From positions 10,924,501 to 10,988,500 of the forward strand of contig OY756958.1 in assembly GCA_963580455.1 (NCBI GenBank): a stretch of DNA of 64,000 nt. Reading direction: 5' to 3'. How positions within the stretch are numbered: position 1 is the first letter of the stretch; the number at the start of each line of letters is the position of its first letter. The position numbers and the translations under genes were made by a program. Below the pieces are notes generated by a model. It ran no database searches. It had not been told where the DNA came from and saw nothing but the letters and a program-made list of their open reading frames with translations. Shown piece after piece: positions 11,401 through 25,440 of this stretch. This DNA is from Euonymus europaeus. Its lineage: Eukaryota > Streptophyta > Magnoliopsida > Celastrales > Celastraceae.

Positions 11401-14269
11401 AGTATAAGCTTCCTAGATTATTTCGATGCGAAAACACCAACTATCAATGACAAATCGACAAAACCGTTAAAAGCTACTCCATAGAGAGAGTTGAGCAACT
11501 TCGGACCGTAAAAGTTGCTCGGTGTACACTTTTTATTGTTCTTCTATGTCAAATTTTACGACTATAAGCATCCACGATTATTTCGATGCCAAAACCCCAA
11601 CTTTCTATGACTAATGGACAAAAACGTTAAAAGCTCCTCCATAGAGAGAGTTGTGCAACTTCGGACTATAAGAGTTGCTCGGTGTACACTTTTTATTGTT
11701 CTTCTATGTCAAATTTTACGAGTATAAGCTTCCTAGATTATTTCGATGCCAAAACCCCAACTTTCTATGACAAATGGACAAAAACTTCTAAAGCTACTCC
11801 ATAGAGAGAGTTGAGCAACTTCAGAACATAAAAGTTGCTCGGTGTACACTTTTTATTGTTATTCTATATCAAATTTTACGAGTATAAGCTTCGTAGATTA
11901 TTTCGATGACAAAAACCCAACTATCTATCACAAAAGGACAAAACCGTTTAAAGCTCCTCCATAGAGTGAGTTGAGCAACTTCGGACTATCAAAGTTGCTT
12001 GGTGTACACTTTTTTGTTGTTCTTCTATGTCAAATTTTAAGAAGTATAAGCTTCCTAGATTATTTCGATGCCAAAACACCGACTATCAATGACAAATCGA
12101 CAAAACCGTTAAAAGCTACTCCATAGAGAGAGTTGAGCAACTTCGGACCATAAAGGTTGCTCGGTGTACACTTTTTATTGTTATTCTATGTCAAATTTTA
12201 CGAGTATAAGCTTCCTAGATTATTACGATTCCAAAATCCCAACTTCCTATGACAAAAGGACAAAACCGTTTAAAGCGCCTCCATGGAGAGAGTTGAGCAA
12301 TTTCGTACCATAAAAGTTGCTCGGTGTACACTTTTTATTGTTCTTCTATGTCAAATTTTACGAGTATAAGCTTCCTAGATTATTCCGATGCCAAAACGCC
12401 AACTTTCTATGACAAATGGACAAAAACATTAAAAGCTCCTCCATAGAGAGAGTTGTGCAATTTCGGAGTATCAAAATTGCTCGGTATACACTTTTTGCTG
12501 TTATTCTATGTCAAATTTTACGAGTATAAGGTTCCTAGGTTATTTCGATACCAATACCCCAACTTTCTATGACAAATGGACAAAAACTTTTAAAGCTACT
12601 CCATAGAGAGAGTTGAGCAACTTCGAACTATCAAAGTTGCTCGGTGTACACTTTTTGTTGTTCTTTTATGTCAAATTTTACGAGTATATGCTTGCTGGAT
12701 TATTTTGATGCCAAAATCCCAACTATCAATAAGAAATGAGTAAAACCGTTAAAAGCTACTTCATAGTGAGAGTTGAGCAATTCCGGACCATCAAAGTTGC
12801 TCATTGTACACTTTTTATTGTTTTTCTACGTCAAATTTTACGAGTATAAGCTTCGTAGATTATTTCGATGCCAAAACCCCAACTTTCTATGACAAAAGGA
12901 CAAAACCGTTTAAAGCTCCTCCATAGAGTGAGTTGAGCAACTTCGGACTATCAAAGTTGCTTGGTGTACACTTTTTGTTGTTCGTCTATGTCAAATTTTA
13001 AGAAGTATAAGCTTCCTAGATTATTTCGATGCCAAAACACCGACTATCAATGACAAATCGACAAAACCGTTAAAAGCTACTCCATAGAGAGAGTTGAGCA
13101 ACTTCGGACCATAAAGGTTGCTCGGTGTACACTTTTTATTGTTATTCTATGTCAAATTTTATGAGTATAAGCTTCCTAGATTATTTCGATTCCAAAACCC
13201 CAACTTTCTATGACAAAAGGACAAAACCGTTTAAAGCGCCTCCATAGAGAGAGTTGAGCAACTTCGGACCATAAAAGTTGCTCGGTGTACACTTTTTATT
13301 GTTCTTCTATGTCAAATTTTACGAGTATAAGCTTCCTAGATTATTTCGATGCCAAAACCCCAACTTTCTATGACAAATGGACAAAAACATTAAAAGCTCC
13401 CCCATAGAGAGAGTTGTGCAACTTCGGAGTATCAAAATTGCTCGGTATACACTTTTTACTGTTATTCTATGTCAAATTTTACGAGTATAAGGTTCCTAGG
13501 TTATTTCGATGCCAATACCCCAACTTTCTATGACAAATGGACAAAAACTTTTAAAGCTACTCCATAGAGAGAGTTGAGCAACTTCAGAACATAAAAGTTG
13601 CTCGGTGTAAACTTTTTATTGTTATTCTATATCAAATTTTACGAGTATAAGCTTAGTAGATTATTTCGATGCCAAAAACCCAACTATCAATGACAAATCG
13701 ACAAAACCGTTAAAAGCTACTCCATTGAGAGAGTTGAGCAACTTCGGACCATAAAAGTTGCTCGGTGTACACTTTTTATTGTTATTCTATGTCAAATTTT
13801 ACGAGTATAAGCTTCCTAGATTATTTCGATGCCAAAACCCCAACTTTCTATGACGAATGGACAAAACCGTTTAAAGCTCCTCTATAGAGTGAGTTGAGCA
13901 ACTTCGGACTATCAAAGTTGCTCGGTGTAAACTTTTTATTGTTCTTCTATTTCAAATTTTACGAGTATAAGCTTCCTAGATTATTTCGATGCCAAAACAC
14001 CAACTATCAATGACAAATCGACAAAACCGTTAAAAGCTACTCCATAGACAGAGTTGAGCAACTTCGGACCATAAAAGTTGCTCGGTGTACACTTTTTATT
14101 GTTCTTCTATGTCAAATTTTACGAGTATAAGCTTCCTTGATTATGTCGATGCCAAAACCCCAACTTTCTATGACAAATGGACAAAAACTTTTAAAGCTAC
14201 TCCATAGAGAGAGTTGAGCAACTTCGGACCATAAAAGTTGCTCGGTGTACACTTTTTATTGTTATTCTG
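8483..14269 (+). repeat. Satellite block A, copy 2
   Basis: Near-identical repeat of 1-6747, shorter by one 961-bp unit. It runs directly into block B1 at about 14270 through a monomer marked TTATTCTGTGTTAAATTT. The same junction recurs at about 43990. No gene, RNA gene or other element is seen inside. Confidence 0.88.
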
Positions 14270-17200
14270 TGTTAAATTTTACGAGTATAAGCTTCCTAGA
14301 TTATTTCGATGCGAAAACCCCAACTTTCTATGACAAATGGACAAAAACTTTTAAAGCTACTCTCCATAGAGAGAGTTGAGCAACTTCGGACTATCAAAAT
14401 TGCTCGGTGTATACTTTTTATTGTTATTCTATGTCAAATTTCACGAGTATAAGCTTCTTAGATTATTTCGACGCCAAAACCCCAACTTTCTAAGACAAAT
14501 GGACAAAACTTTTAAAGCTACTCCATAGAGAGAGTTGAGCAACCGAAGACCATAAAAGTTGCTCGGTGTACACTTTTTATTGTTCTTCTAGGTCAAATTT
14601 TACGACTATAAGCATCCTAGATTATTTCGATGACAAAACCCCAACTTTCTGTGACAAATGGACAAAAACGTTAAAAGCTCCTCCATAGAGAGTGTTGTGC
14701 AACTTCGGACTATAAGAGTTGCTCGGTGTACACTTTTTATTGTTCTTCTATGTCAAATTTTACGAGTATAAGCTTCCTAGATTATTTCGATGCCAAAACC
14801 CCAACTTTCTATGACAAATGGACAAAACCATTTAAAGCTCCTCCATAGAGTGAGTTGGGCAACTTCGGACTATCCTAGTTGCTCGGTGTACACTTTTTAT
14901 TGTTCTTCTATCTCAAATTTTACGAGTATAAGATTCCTAGATTATTTCGATGTGAAAACACCAACTTTACAAGACAAATGGACAAAAACATTAAAAGCTC
15001 CTCCATAGAGAGAGTTGGGCAACTTCTAATCGTCAAAGTTGCTCGGTGTGCACTTTTTATTGTTCTTCTATGTCAAATTTTACGAGTATATGCTTTGTGG
15101 ATTATTTGGATTCCAAAATCCGAACTTTCTATGACAAATGGACAAAAACATTAAAAGCTCCTACATAGATAGAGTTGTACAACTTCGGACTATCAAAATT
15201 GCTCGGTGTACACTTTTTATTTTTATTCTATGTCAAATTTTACGAGTATAAGCTTCCTAGATTATTTTGATGCCAAAACCCCAACTTTCTATGACAAATG
15301 GACGAAAACTTTTAAAGCTACTCCATAGAGAGAGTTGAGCAACTTCAGAACATAAAAGTTGCTCGGTGTACACTTTTTATTGTTATTCTATATCAAATTT
15401 TACGAGTATAAGCTTCCTAGATTATTTCAATGCCAAAAATCAAACTTTCTATGACAAAATGACAAAACCGTTTAAAGCACCTCCATAGAGTGAGTTGAGC
15501 AACTTCGGACTATCAAAGTTGCTCGGTGTACACTTTTTGTTGTTATTTTATGTCAAATTTTACGAGTATAAGCATACTAGATTATTTCGATGCTAAAACA
15601 CCAACTATCAATGACAAATCAACAAAACCGTTAAAAACTACTCCATAGAGAGTGTTGAGCAACTTCGGACCATAAAAGTTGCTCGGTGTACAATTTTTAT
15701 TGTTCTTCTATGTCAAATTTTATGAGTATAAGCTTCCTAGATTATTTCGATGCCAAAACCCCAACTTTCTATGACAAATGGACAAAACCGTTTAAAGCTC
15801 CTCGATAGAGTGAGTTGGGCAACTTCGGACTATCAAAGTTGCTCGGTGTACACTTTTTATTGTTCGTCTATGTCAAATTTTTCGAGTATAAGCTTTCTAG
15901 ATTATTTCGATTCCAAAACGCCAACTTTCTATGACAAACGGACAAAACCGTTTAAAGCTACTCCATAGAGAGAGTTGAGCAACGTCGGACCATAAAAGTT
16001 GCTCGGTGTACAATTTTTATTGTTCTTCTATGTCAAATTTTAAGACTATAAGAATCCTAGATTATTTCGATGCCAAAACCCCAACTTTCTATGACAAATG
16101 GACAAAAACATTAAAAGCTCTTCCATAGAGAGAGTTGTGCAACTTCGGACTATCAAAATTGCTCGGTGTACATTTTTATTGTTATTCTATGTCAAATTTT
16201 ACGAGTATAAGCTTCCTAGATTATTTCGATGCGAAAACACCAACTATCAATGACAAATCGACAAAACCGTTAAAAACTACTCCATAGAGAGAGTTGAGCA
16301 ACTTCGGACCATAAAAGTTGCTCGGTGTACACTTTTTATTGTTCTTCTATGTCAAATTTTACGACTATAAGCATCCTGGATTATTTCGATGCCAGAACCC
16401 CAACTTTCTATGACAAATGGATGAAAACGTTAAAAGCTCCTCCATAGAGTGAGTTGTGCAACTTCGGACTATCCAAGTTGCTCGGTGTACACTTTTTATT
16501 GTTCTTCTATCTCAAATTTTACGAGTATAAGCTTCCTAGATTATTTCGATGTGAAAACACCAACTTTACAAGACAAATGGACAAAAACGTTAAAAGCTCC
16601 TCCATAGAGAGAGTTGGGCAACTTCTAATCATCAAAGTCGGTCGGTGTACACTTTTTATTGTTCTTCTATGTCAAATTTTACAAGTATATGCTTTGTGGA
16701 TTATTTTGATGCTAAAATCCGAACTTTCTGTGACAAATGGACAAAAACATTAAAAGCTCCTCCCTAGAGAGAGTTGAGCAACTTCGGACTATCAAAATTG
16801 CTCGGTGTACACTTTTTATTGTTATTCTATGTCAAATTTTACGAGTATAAGCTTCTTAGATTATTTCGATGCCAAAACCCCAACTTTCTAAGACAAATGG
16901 ACAAAAACTTTTAAAGCTACTCCATACAGAGAGTTGAGCAACTTCGGACCATCAGTGTTGCTCGGTGTACACTTTTTATTGTTCTTCTAGGTCAAATTTT
17001 ACGAGTATAATATTCCTAGATTATTTCGATGACAAAACCCCAACTTTCTATGACAAATGGACAAAAATGTTAAAAGCTCCTCCATAGAGAGTGTTGTGCA
17101 ACTTCGGACTATCAGAGTTGCTCGGTGTACACTTTTTATTGTACTTCTAGGTCAAATTTTACGACTATAAGCATCCTGGATTATTTCGATGCCAGAACCC

Positions 17201-20200
17201 TAACTTTCTATGACAAATGGACAAAACCGTTTAAAGCTCCTCCATAGAGAGAGTTGTGCAACTTCGGACTGTCCAAGTTGCTCGGTGTACACTTTTTATT
17301 GTTCTTCTATCTCATATTTTACGAGTATAAGATTCCTAGATTATTTCGATGTGAAAACACCAACTTTCCAAGACAAATGGGCAAAAACGTTAAAAGCTCC
17401 TCCATAGAGAGAGTTGGGCAACTTCTAATCGTCAAAGTCGCTCGGTGTGCACTTTTTATTATTCTTCTATGTCAAATTTTACGAGTATATGCTTTGTGGA
17501 TTATTTTGATGCCAAAATCTGAACTTTCTATGACAAATAGACAAAAACATTAAAAGCTCCTCCCTAGAGAGAGTTGTGCAACTTCGGACTATCAAAATTG
17601 CTCGGTGTACACTTTTTATTTTTATTCTATATCAAATTTTACGAGTATAAGCTTCCTAGATTATTTTGATGCCAAAACCCCAACTTTCTATGACAAATGG
17701 ACGAAAACTTTTAAAGCTACTCCATAGAGAGAGTTGAGCAACTTCAGAACATAAAAGTTGCTCGGTGTACACTTTTTATTGTTATTCTATATCAATTTTT
17801 ACGAGTATAAGCTTCCTAGATTATTTCAATGCCAAAAATCCAACTTTCTATGACAAAATGACAAAACCGTTTAAAGCACCTCCATAGAGTGAGTTGAGCA
17901 ACTTCGGACTATCAAAGTTGCTCGGTGTACACTTTTGTTGTTCTTTTATGTCAAATTTTACGAGTATAAGCTTACTAGATTATTTCGATGCTAAAACACC
18001 AACTTTCAATGACAAATCAACAAAACCGTTAAAAACTACTCCATAGAGAGTGTTGAGCAACTTCGGACCATAAAAGTTGCTCGGTGTACAATTTTTATTG
18101 TTCTTCTATGTCAAATTTTATGAGTATAAGCTTCCTAGATTATTTCGATGCCAAAACCCCAACTTTCTATGACAAATGGACAAAACCGTTTAAAGCTCCT
18201 CGATAGAGTGAGTTGGGCAACTTCGGACTATCAAAGTTGCTCGGTGTACACTTTTTATTGTTCGTCTATGTCAAATTTTACGAGTATAAGCTTTCTAGAT
18301 TATTTCGATTCCAAAACGCCAACTTTCTATGACAAACGGACAAAACCGTTTAAAGCTACTCCATAGAGAGAGTTGAGCAACGTCGGACCATAAAAGTTGC
18401 TCGGTGTACAATTTTTATTGTTCTTCTATGTCAAATTTTAAGACTATAAGAATCCTAGATTATTTCGATGCCAAAACCCCAACTTTCTATGACAAATGGA
18501 CAAAAACATTAAAAGCTCTTCCATAGAGAGAGTTGTGCAACTTCGGACTATCAAAATTGCTCGGTGTACATTTTTATTGTTATTCTATGTCAAATTTTAC
18601 GAGTATAAGCTTCCTAGATTATTTCGATGCGAAAACACCAACTATCAATGACAAATCGACAAAACCGTTAAAAACTACTCCATAGAGAGAGTTGAGCAAC
18701 TTCGGACCATAAAAGTTGCTCGGTGTACACTTTTTATTTTTATTCTATGTCAAATTTTACGAGTATAAGCTTCCTAGATTATTTTGATGCCAAAACCCCA
18801 ACTTTCTATGACAAATGGACGAAAACTTTTAAAGCTACTCCATAGAGAGAGTTGAGCAACTTCAGAACATAAAAGTTGCTCGGTGTACACTTTTTATTGT
18901 TATTCTATATCAATTTTTACGAGTATAAGCTTCCTAGATTATTTCAATGCCAAAAATCCAACTTTCTATGACAAAATGACAAAACCGTTTAAAGCACCTC
19001 CATAGAGTGAGTTGAGCAACTTCGGACTATCAAAGTTGCTCGGTGTACACTTTTGTTGTTCTTTTATGTCAAATTTTACGAGTATAAGCTTACTAGATTA
19101 TTTCGATGCTAAAACACCAACTTTCAATGACAAATCAACAAAACCGTTAAAAACTACTCCATAGAGAGAGTTGAGCAACTTCGAACCATAAAAGTTGCTC
19201 GGTGTACAATTTTTATTGTTCTTCTATGTCAAATTTTATGAGTATAAGCTTCCTAGATTATTTCGATGCCAAAACCCCAACTTTCTATGACAAATGGACA
19301 AAACCGTTTAAAGCTCCTCGATACAGTGAGTTGGGCAACTTCGGACTATCAAAGTTGCTCGGTGTACACTTTTTATTGTTCGTCTATGTCAAATTTTACG
19401 AGTATAAGCTTTCTAGATTATTTCGATTCCAAAACGCCAACTTTCTATGACAAATGGACAAAAACATTAAAAGCTCTTTCATAGAGAGAGTTGTGCAACT
19501 TCGGACTATCAAAATTGCTCCGTGTACACTTTTTATTGTTCTTCTATGTCAAATTTTAAGACTATAAGAATCCTAGATTATTTCGATGCCAAAACCCCAA
19601 CTTTCTTTGACAAATGGACAAAAACATTAAAAGCTCTTCCATAGAGAGAGTTGTGCAACTTCGGACTATCAAAATTGCTCGGTGTACATTTTTATTGTTA
19701 TTCTATGTCAAATTTTACGAGTATAAGCTTCCTAGATTATTTCGATGCGAAAACACCAACTATCAATGACAAATCGACAAAACCGTTAAAAACTACTCCA
19801 TAGAGAGAGTTGAGCAACTTCGGACCATAAAAGTTGCTCGGTGTACACTTTTTATTGTTCTTCTATGTCAAATTTTACGACTATAAGCATCCTGGATTAT
19901 TTCGATGCCAGAACCCCAACTTTCTATGACAAATGGATGAAAACGTTAAAAGCTCCTCCATAGAGTGAGTTGTGCAACTTCGGACTATCCAAGTTGCTCG
20001 GTGTACACTTTTTATTGTTCTTCTATCTCAAATTTTACGAGTATAAGCTTCCTAGATTATTTCGATGTGAAAACACCAACTTTACAGGACAAATGGACAA
20101 AAACGTTAAAAGCTCCTCCATAGAGAGAGTTGGGCAACTTCTAATCATCAAAGTCGGTCGGTGTACACTTTTTATTGTTCTTCTATGTCAAATTTTACAA

Positions 20201-22170
20201 GTATATGCTTTGTGGATTATTTTGATGCCAAAATCCGAACTTTTGTGACAAATGGACAAAAACATTAAAAGCTCCTCCCTAGAGAGAGTTGAGCAACTTC
20301 GGACTATCAAAATTGCTCGGTGTACACTTTTTATTGTTATTCTATGTCAAATTTTACGAGTATAAGCTTCTTAGATTATTTCGATGCCAAAACCCCAACT
20401 TTCTAAGACAAATGGACAAAAACTTTTAAAGCTACTCCATACAGAGAGTTGAGCAACTTCGGACCATCAGAGTTGCTCGGTGTACACTTTTTATTGTTCT
20501 TCTAGGTCAAATTTTACGACTATAAGCATCCTGGATTATTTCGATGCCAGAACCCTAACTTTCTATGACAAATGGACAAAACCGTTTAAAGCTCCTCCAT
20601 AGAGAGAGTTGTTCAACTTCGGACTGTCGAAGTTGCTCGGTGTACACTTTTTATTTTTCTTCTATCTCATATTTTACGAGTATAAGATTCCTAGATTATT
20701 TCGATGCCAGAACCCTAACTTTCTATGACAAATGGACAAAACCGTTTAAAGCTCCTCCATAGAGAGAGTTGTGCAACTTCGGACTGTCGAAGTTGCTCGG
20801 TGTACACTTTTTATTGTTCTTCTATCTCATATTTTACGAGTATAAGATTCCTAGATTATTTCGATGTGAAAACACCAACTTTACAAGACAAATGGGCAAA
20901 AACGTTAAAAGCTCCTCCATAGAGAGAGCTGGGTAACTTCTAATCGTCAAAGTCGCTCGGTGTGCACTTTTTATTGTTCTTCTATGTCAAATTTTACGAG
21001 TATATGCTTTGTGGATTATTTTGATGCCAAAATCCGAACTTTCTATGACAAATAGACAAAAACATTAAAAGCTCCTCCCTAGAGAGAGTTTTGCAACTTC
21101 GGACTATCAAAATTTCTCGGTGTACACTTTTTATTTTTATTCTATGTCAAATTTTACGAGTATAAGCTTCCTAGATTATTTTGATGCCAAAACCCCAACT
21201 TTCTATGACAAATGGACAAAAACTTTTAAAGCTACTCCATAGAGAGAGTTGAGCAACTTCAGAACATAAAAGTTGCTCGGTGTACACTTTTTATTGTTAT
21301 TCTATATCAAATTTTACGAGTATAAGCTTCCTAGATTATTTCGATGCCAAAAATCCAACTTTCTATGACAAAAGGACAAAACCGTTTAAAGCACCTCCAT
21401 AGAGTGAGTTGATCAACTTCGGACTATCAAAGTTGCTCGGTGTACACTTTTTGTTGTTCTTTTATGTCAAATTTTACGAGTATAAGCTTCCTAGATTATT
21501 TAGATGCTAAAACACCAACTATCAATGACAAATCAACAAAACCGTTAAAAACTACTCCATAGAGAGAGTTGAGCAACTTCGGACCATAAAAGTTGCTCGG
21601 TGTACAATTGTTATTGTTCTTCTATGTCAAATTTTAAGACTATAAGCATCCTAGATTATTTCGATGCCAAAACCCCAACTTTCTATGACAAATGGACAAA
21701 AACTTTTAAAGCTACTCCATAGAGAGAGTTGAGCAACTTCGGACTATCAAAATTGCTCGGTGTACACTTTTTATTGTTATTCTATGTCAAATTTTACGAG
21801 TATAAGCTTCTTAGATTATTTCGATGCCAAAACCCCAACTTTCTATGACAAATGGACAAAACCGTTAAAAGCTACTCCATAGAGAGAGTTGAGCAACTTC
21901 GGATCATAAAAGTTGCTCGGTGTACACTTTTTATTGTTCTTTTATGTCAAATTTTACGAGTATAAGCTTCCTAGATTATTTCGATCCCAAAACCCCAACT
22001 TTCTATGACAAATGGACAAAACCGTTTAAAGCTCCTCCATAGAGTGAGTTGACAATTTCGGACTATCAAAGTTGCTCAGTGTAAACTTTTTATTGTTCTT
22101 CTATGTCAAATTTTACGACTATAAGCATCCTGGATTATTTCGATGCCAGAACCCCAACTTTCTATGACAA
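14270..22170 (+). repeat. Satellite block B, copy 1
   Basis: About 49 monomers of a second variant set. Markers are GATGTGAAAACACCAACTTT, TATGCTTTGTGGATTATTTT, AGACTATAAGAATCC, CCAGAACCC and GGGCAACTTCTAATC. The same ordered set forms block B2 (43990-55090); offsets grow from 29718 to 33717 and then settle near 32600 and 32919 because of internal duplications and deletions. The end is placed where the shared segment (GTTGACAATTTCGG at 22048, CCAGAACCCC at 22146) stops matching B2. No gene is seen. Confidence 0.85.
15178..19857 (+). repeat. Internal multi-monomer duplications in block B1 (2398 and 1118 bp spacings)
   Basis: The segment at about 15178-16341 recurs at about 17576-18739, an offset of 2398 bp (about 15 monomers). 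That copy recurs again, in part, from about 18694 at an offset of 1118 bp (about 7 monomers). Markers are CACTTTTTATTTTTATTC, TATTTCAATGCCAAAAATC and the short variant GTACATTTTTATTG at about 16170, 18568 and 19684. The last copy switches sequence near 19450. Confidence 0.78.
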
Positions 22171-25100
22171 ATGGACAAAACCGTTTAAAGCTACTCCATA
22201 GAGAGAGTGGAGCAACTTCGGACTATAAAACTTGCTCGGTGTACACTTTTTATTGTTCTTCTATGTCAAATTTTACGACTATAAGCATCCCAGATTATTT
22301 CGATGCCAAAACCCCAACTTTCTATGACAAATGGACAAAAACGTTAAAACCTCCTCCATAGAGTGAGTTGTGCAACTTAGGACTAACAAAGTTGCTCGGT
22401 GTACACTTTTTATTGTTCTTCTATGTCAAATTTTATGAGTATAAGCTTCCTGGATTATTTCGATTTCAAAACCTCAACTTTATATGACAAATGGACAAAA
22501 CCGTTTAAAGCTTCTCCAAAGAGAGAGTTGAGCAACTTCGGACCATAAAAGTTGCTCGGTGTACACTTTTTATTCTTCTTCTATGTCAAAGTTTACGACT
22601 ATAAGCATCCTAGATTGTTTCGATGCCAAAACCCCAACTTTCTATGACAAATGGACAAATACGTTAAAAGCTCCTTCATAGAGAGAGTTGTGCAACTTCG
22701 AACTATCAAAGTTGCTCGATGTACACTTTTTATTGTTCTTCTATGTCAAATTTTACAAGTATAAGCTTGCTAGATTATTTTGATTCCAAAACCCCAACTA
22801 TTAATAAAAAATGGGCAAAACCGTTAAAAAGTACTCCATAGTGAGAGTTGAGCAATTTCGGACCACAAAAGTTGCTCCGTGTACACTTTTTATTGTTCTT
22901 CTATCTCAAATTTTACGAGTACAAGCTTCCTAGATTATTTCGATTCAAAAATCCCAATTTTCTATGACAAATGGACAAAAACGTTAAAAGCTCCTCCATA
23001 GAGAGAGTTGTGCAACTTCGGACTATCAAAGTTGCTCTGTGTATAATTTTTATTGTTCTTCTATGTCAAATTTTACCAGTATAAGCTGCTTAGATTATTT
23101 CGATGCCAAAACTCCAACTTTCTATGACAAATGGACAAAACCGTTTAAAGCTCCTCCATAGAGTGAGTTGTGCAACTTCGGACTATCAAAGTTGCTCGTT
23201 GTACACTTTTTATTGTTCTTCTATGTCAAATTTTACGAGTATATGCTTGCTGGATTATTTCGATTCCAAAACCCCAACTATCAATAAGAAATGGGCAAAA
23301 CCGTTAAAAGCTACTCCATAGTGAGAGTTGAGCAATTCCGGACCATAAAAGTTCCTCGGTGTACATTTTTTATTCTTCTTCTATGTCAAATTTTACGAGT
23401 ATAAGCTTCCCAGATTATTTCGATGCCAAAACCCCAACTTTGTATGACGAATGGACAAAACCGTTTAAAGCTCCTCCATAGAGTGAGTTGAGCAACTTCG
23501 GACTATCAAAGTTGCTCGGTGTACACTTTTTATTATTCTTCTATGTCAAATTTTACGAGTATAAGCTTTTTAGATTATTTCGATTTCAAACCCCAACTTT
23601 CTATGACAAAAGGACAAAACCGTTTAAAGCTCCTCCATAGAGTGAGTTGAGCAACTTCGGACTATCAAAGTTGCCCGTTGTACACATTTTGTTGTTCTTC
23701 TATCTCAAATTTTACGACTATAAGCTTCCTAGATTATTTCGATGTGAAAACACCAATTTTACAAGAAAAATGGGCAAAAACATTAAACGCTCCTACATAG
23801 AGAGAGTTGAGCAACTTCTAATCATCAAAGTAGCTCGGTGTATACTTTTTATTGTTCTTCTATGTCAAATTTTACGAGTGTATGCTTGCTGGATTATTTT
23901 TACTCCAAAAGCCCAACTATCAATAGGAAATGGGCAAAACCGTTAAAAGGTATTACATAGTGAGAGTTGAGCAATTCCGGACCATAAAAGTTGCTCGGTG
24001 TACACTTTTTATTGTTCTTCTATGTCAAATTTTACGACTATAAGCATCCTAGATTATTTCGATGCCAAAACACCAACTATCAATGACAAATCGACAAAAA
24101 CGTTAAAAGCTACTCCATAGAGAGAGTTGTGCAACTTCGGACCATAAAAGTTGCTCGGTGTACACTTTTTATTGTTATTCTATGTCAAATTTTACGAGTA
24201 TAAGCTTCCTAGATTATTTCGATGCCAAAACCCCAACTTTCTATGATAAATGGACAAAACCGTTTAAAGGTCCTCCATAGAGTGAGTTGAGCAACTTCGA
24301 ACTATCAAAGTTGCTCGGTGTGCACTTTTTATTGTTCTTCTATGTCAAATTTTACGAGTATATGATTCCTAGATTATTTCGATTCCAAAACCCCAACTTT
24401 CTATGACAAATGGACAAAACCGTTTAAAGCTACTCCATAGAGAGAGTTGAGCAACTTCGGACCATAAAAGTTGCTCGGTGTACACTTTTTATTGTTCTTC
24501 TATGTCAAATTTTACGACTATAAGCATCCTAGATTATTTCGATGCCAAAACCCCAACTTTCTATGAAAAATGGACAAAACCGTTTAAAAGCTCCACCATA
24601 GAGTGAGTAGTGCAACCTCTGACTATCAAAGTTGCTCGGTGTACACTTTTTATTGTTCTTCTATGTCAAATTTTACGAGTATAAGCTTGCTGGATTATTT
24701 TGATTCCGAAACCCCAACTATCAATAAGAAATGGGCAAAACCGTTAAAAGCTACTCCATGGTGAGAGTTGACCAATTCCGAACCATAAAAGTTCCTCGGT
24801 GTACACTTTTTATTGTTCTTGTATGTCAAATTTTACGAGTATAAGCTTCCTAGATTATTTCGATGCCAAAACCCCAACTTTCTATGACAAATGGACAAAA
24901 ATGTTAAAAGCTCCTCTATAGAGTGAGTTGTGCAACTTCGGACTATCAAAGTTGCTCGGTGTACACTTTTTATTGTTCTTCTATCTCAAATTTTACGACT
25001 ATAAGCTTCCTAGATTATTTCGATGTGAAAACACCAACTTTACAAGACAAATGGGCAAAAACATTAAAAGCTCCTCCATAGAGAGAGTTGAGCAACTTCT

Positions 25101-25440
25101 AATCATCAAAGTCGCTCGGTGTACGCTTTTTATTGTTCTTCTATCTCAAATTTTACGAGTATATACTTGCTGGATTATTTTTATTCCAAAAGCCCAACTA
25201 TCAATATGAAATGGGCAAAACCGTTAAAAGGTATTCCATAGTGAGAGTTGAGCAATTCCGGACCATAAAAGTTGCTCGGTGTACACTTTTTATTGTTCTT
25301 CTATGTCAAATTTTACGACTATAAGCATCCTAGATTATTTCGATTTCAAAACCTCAACTTTATATGACAAATGGACAAAACCGTTTAAAGCTTCTCCATA
25401 GAGAGAGTTGAGCAACTTCGGACCATAAAAGTTGCTCTGT

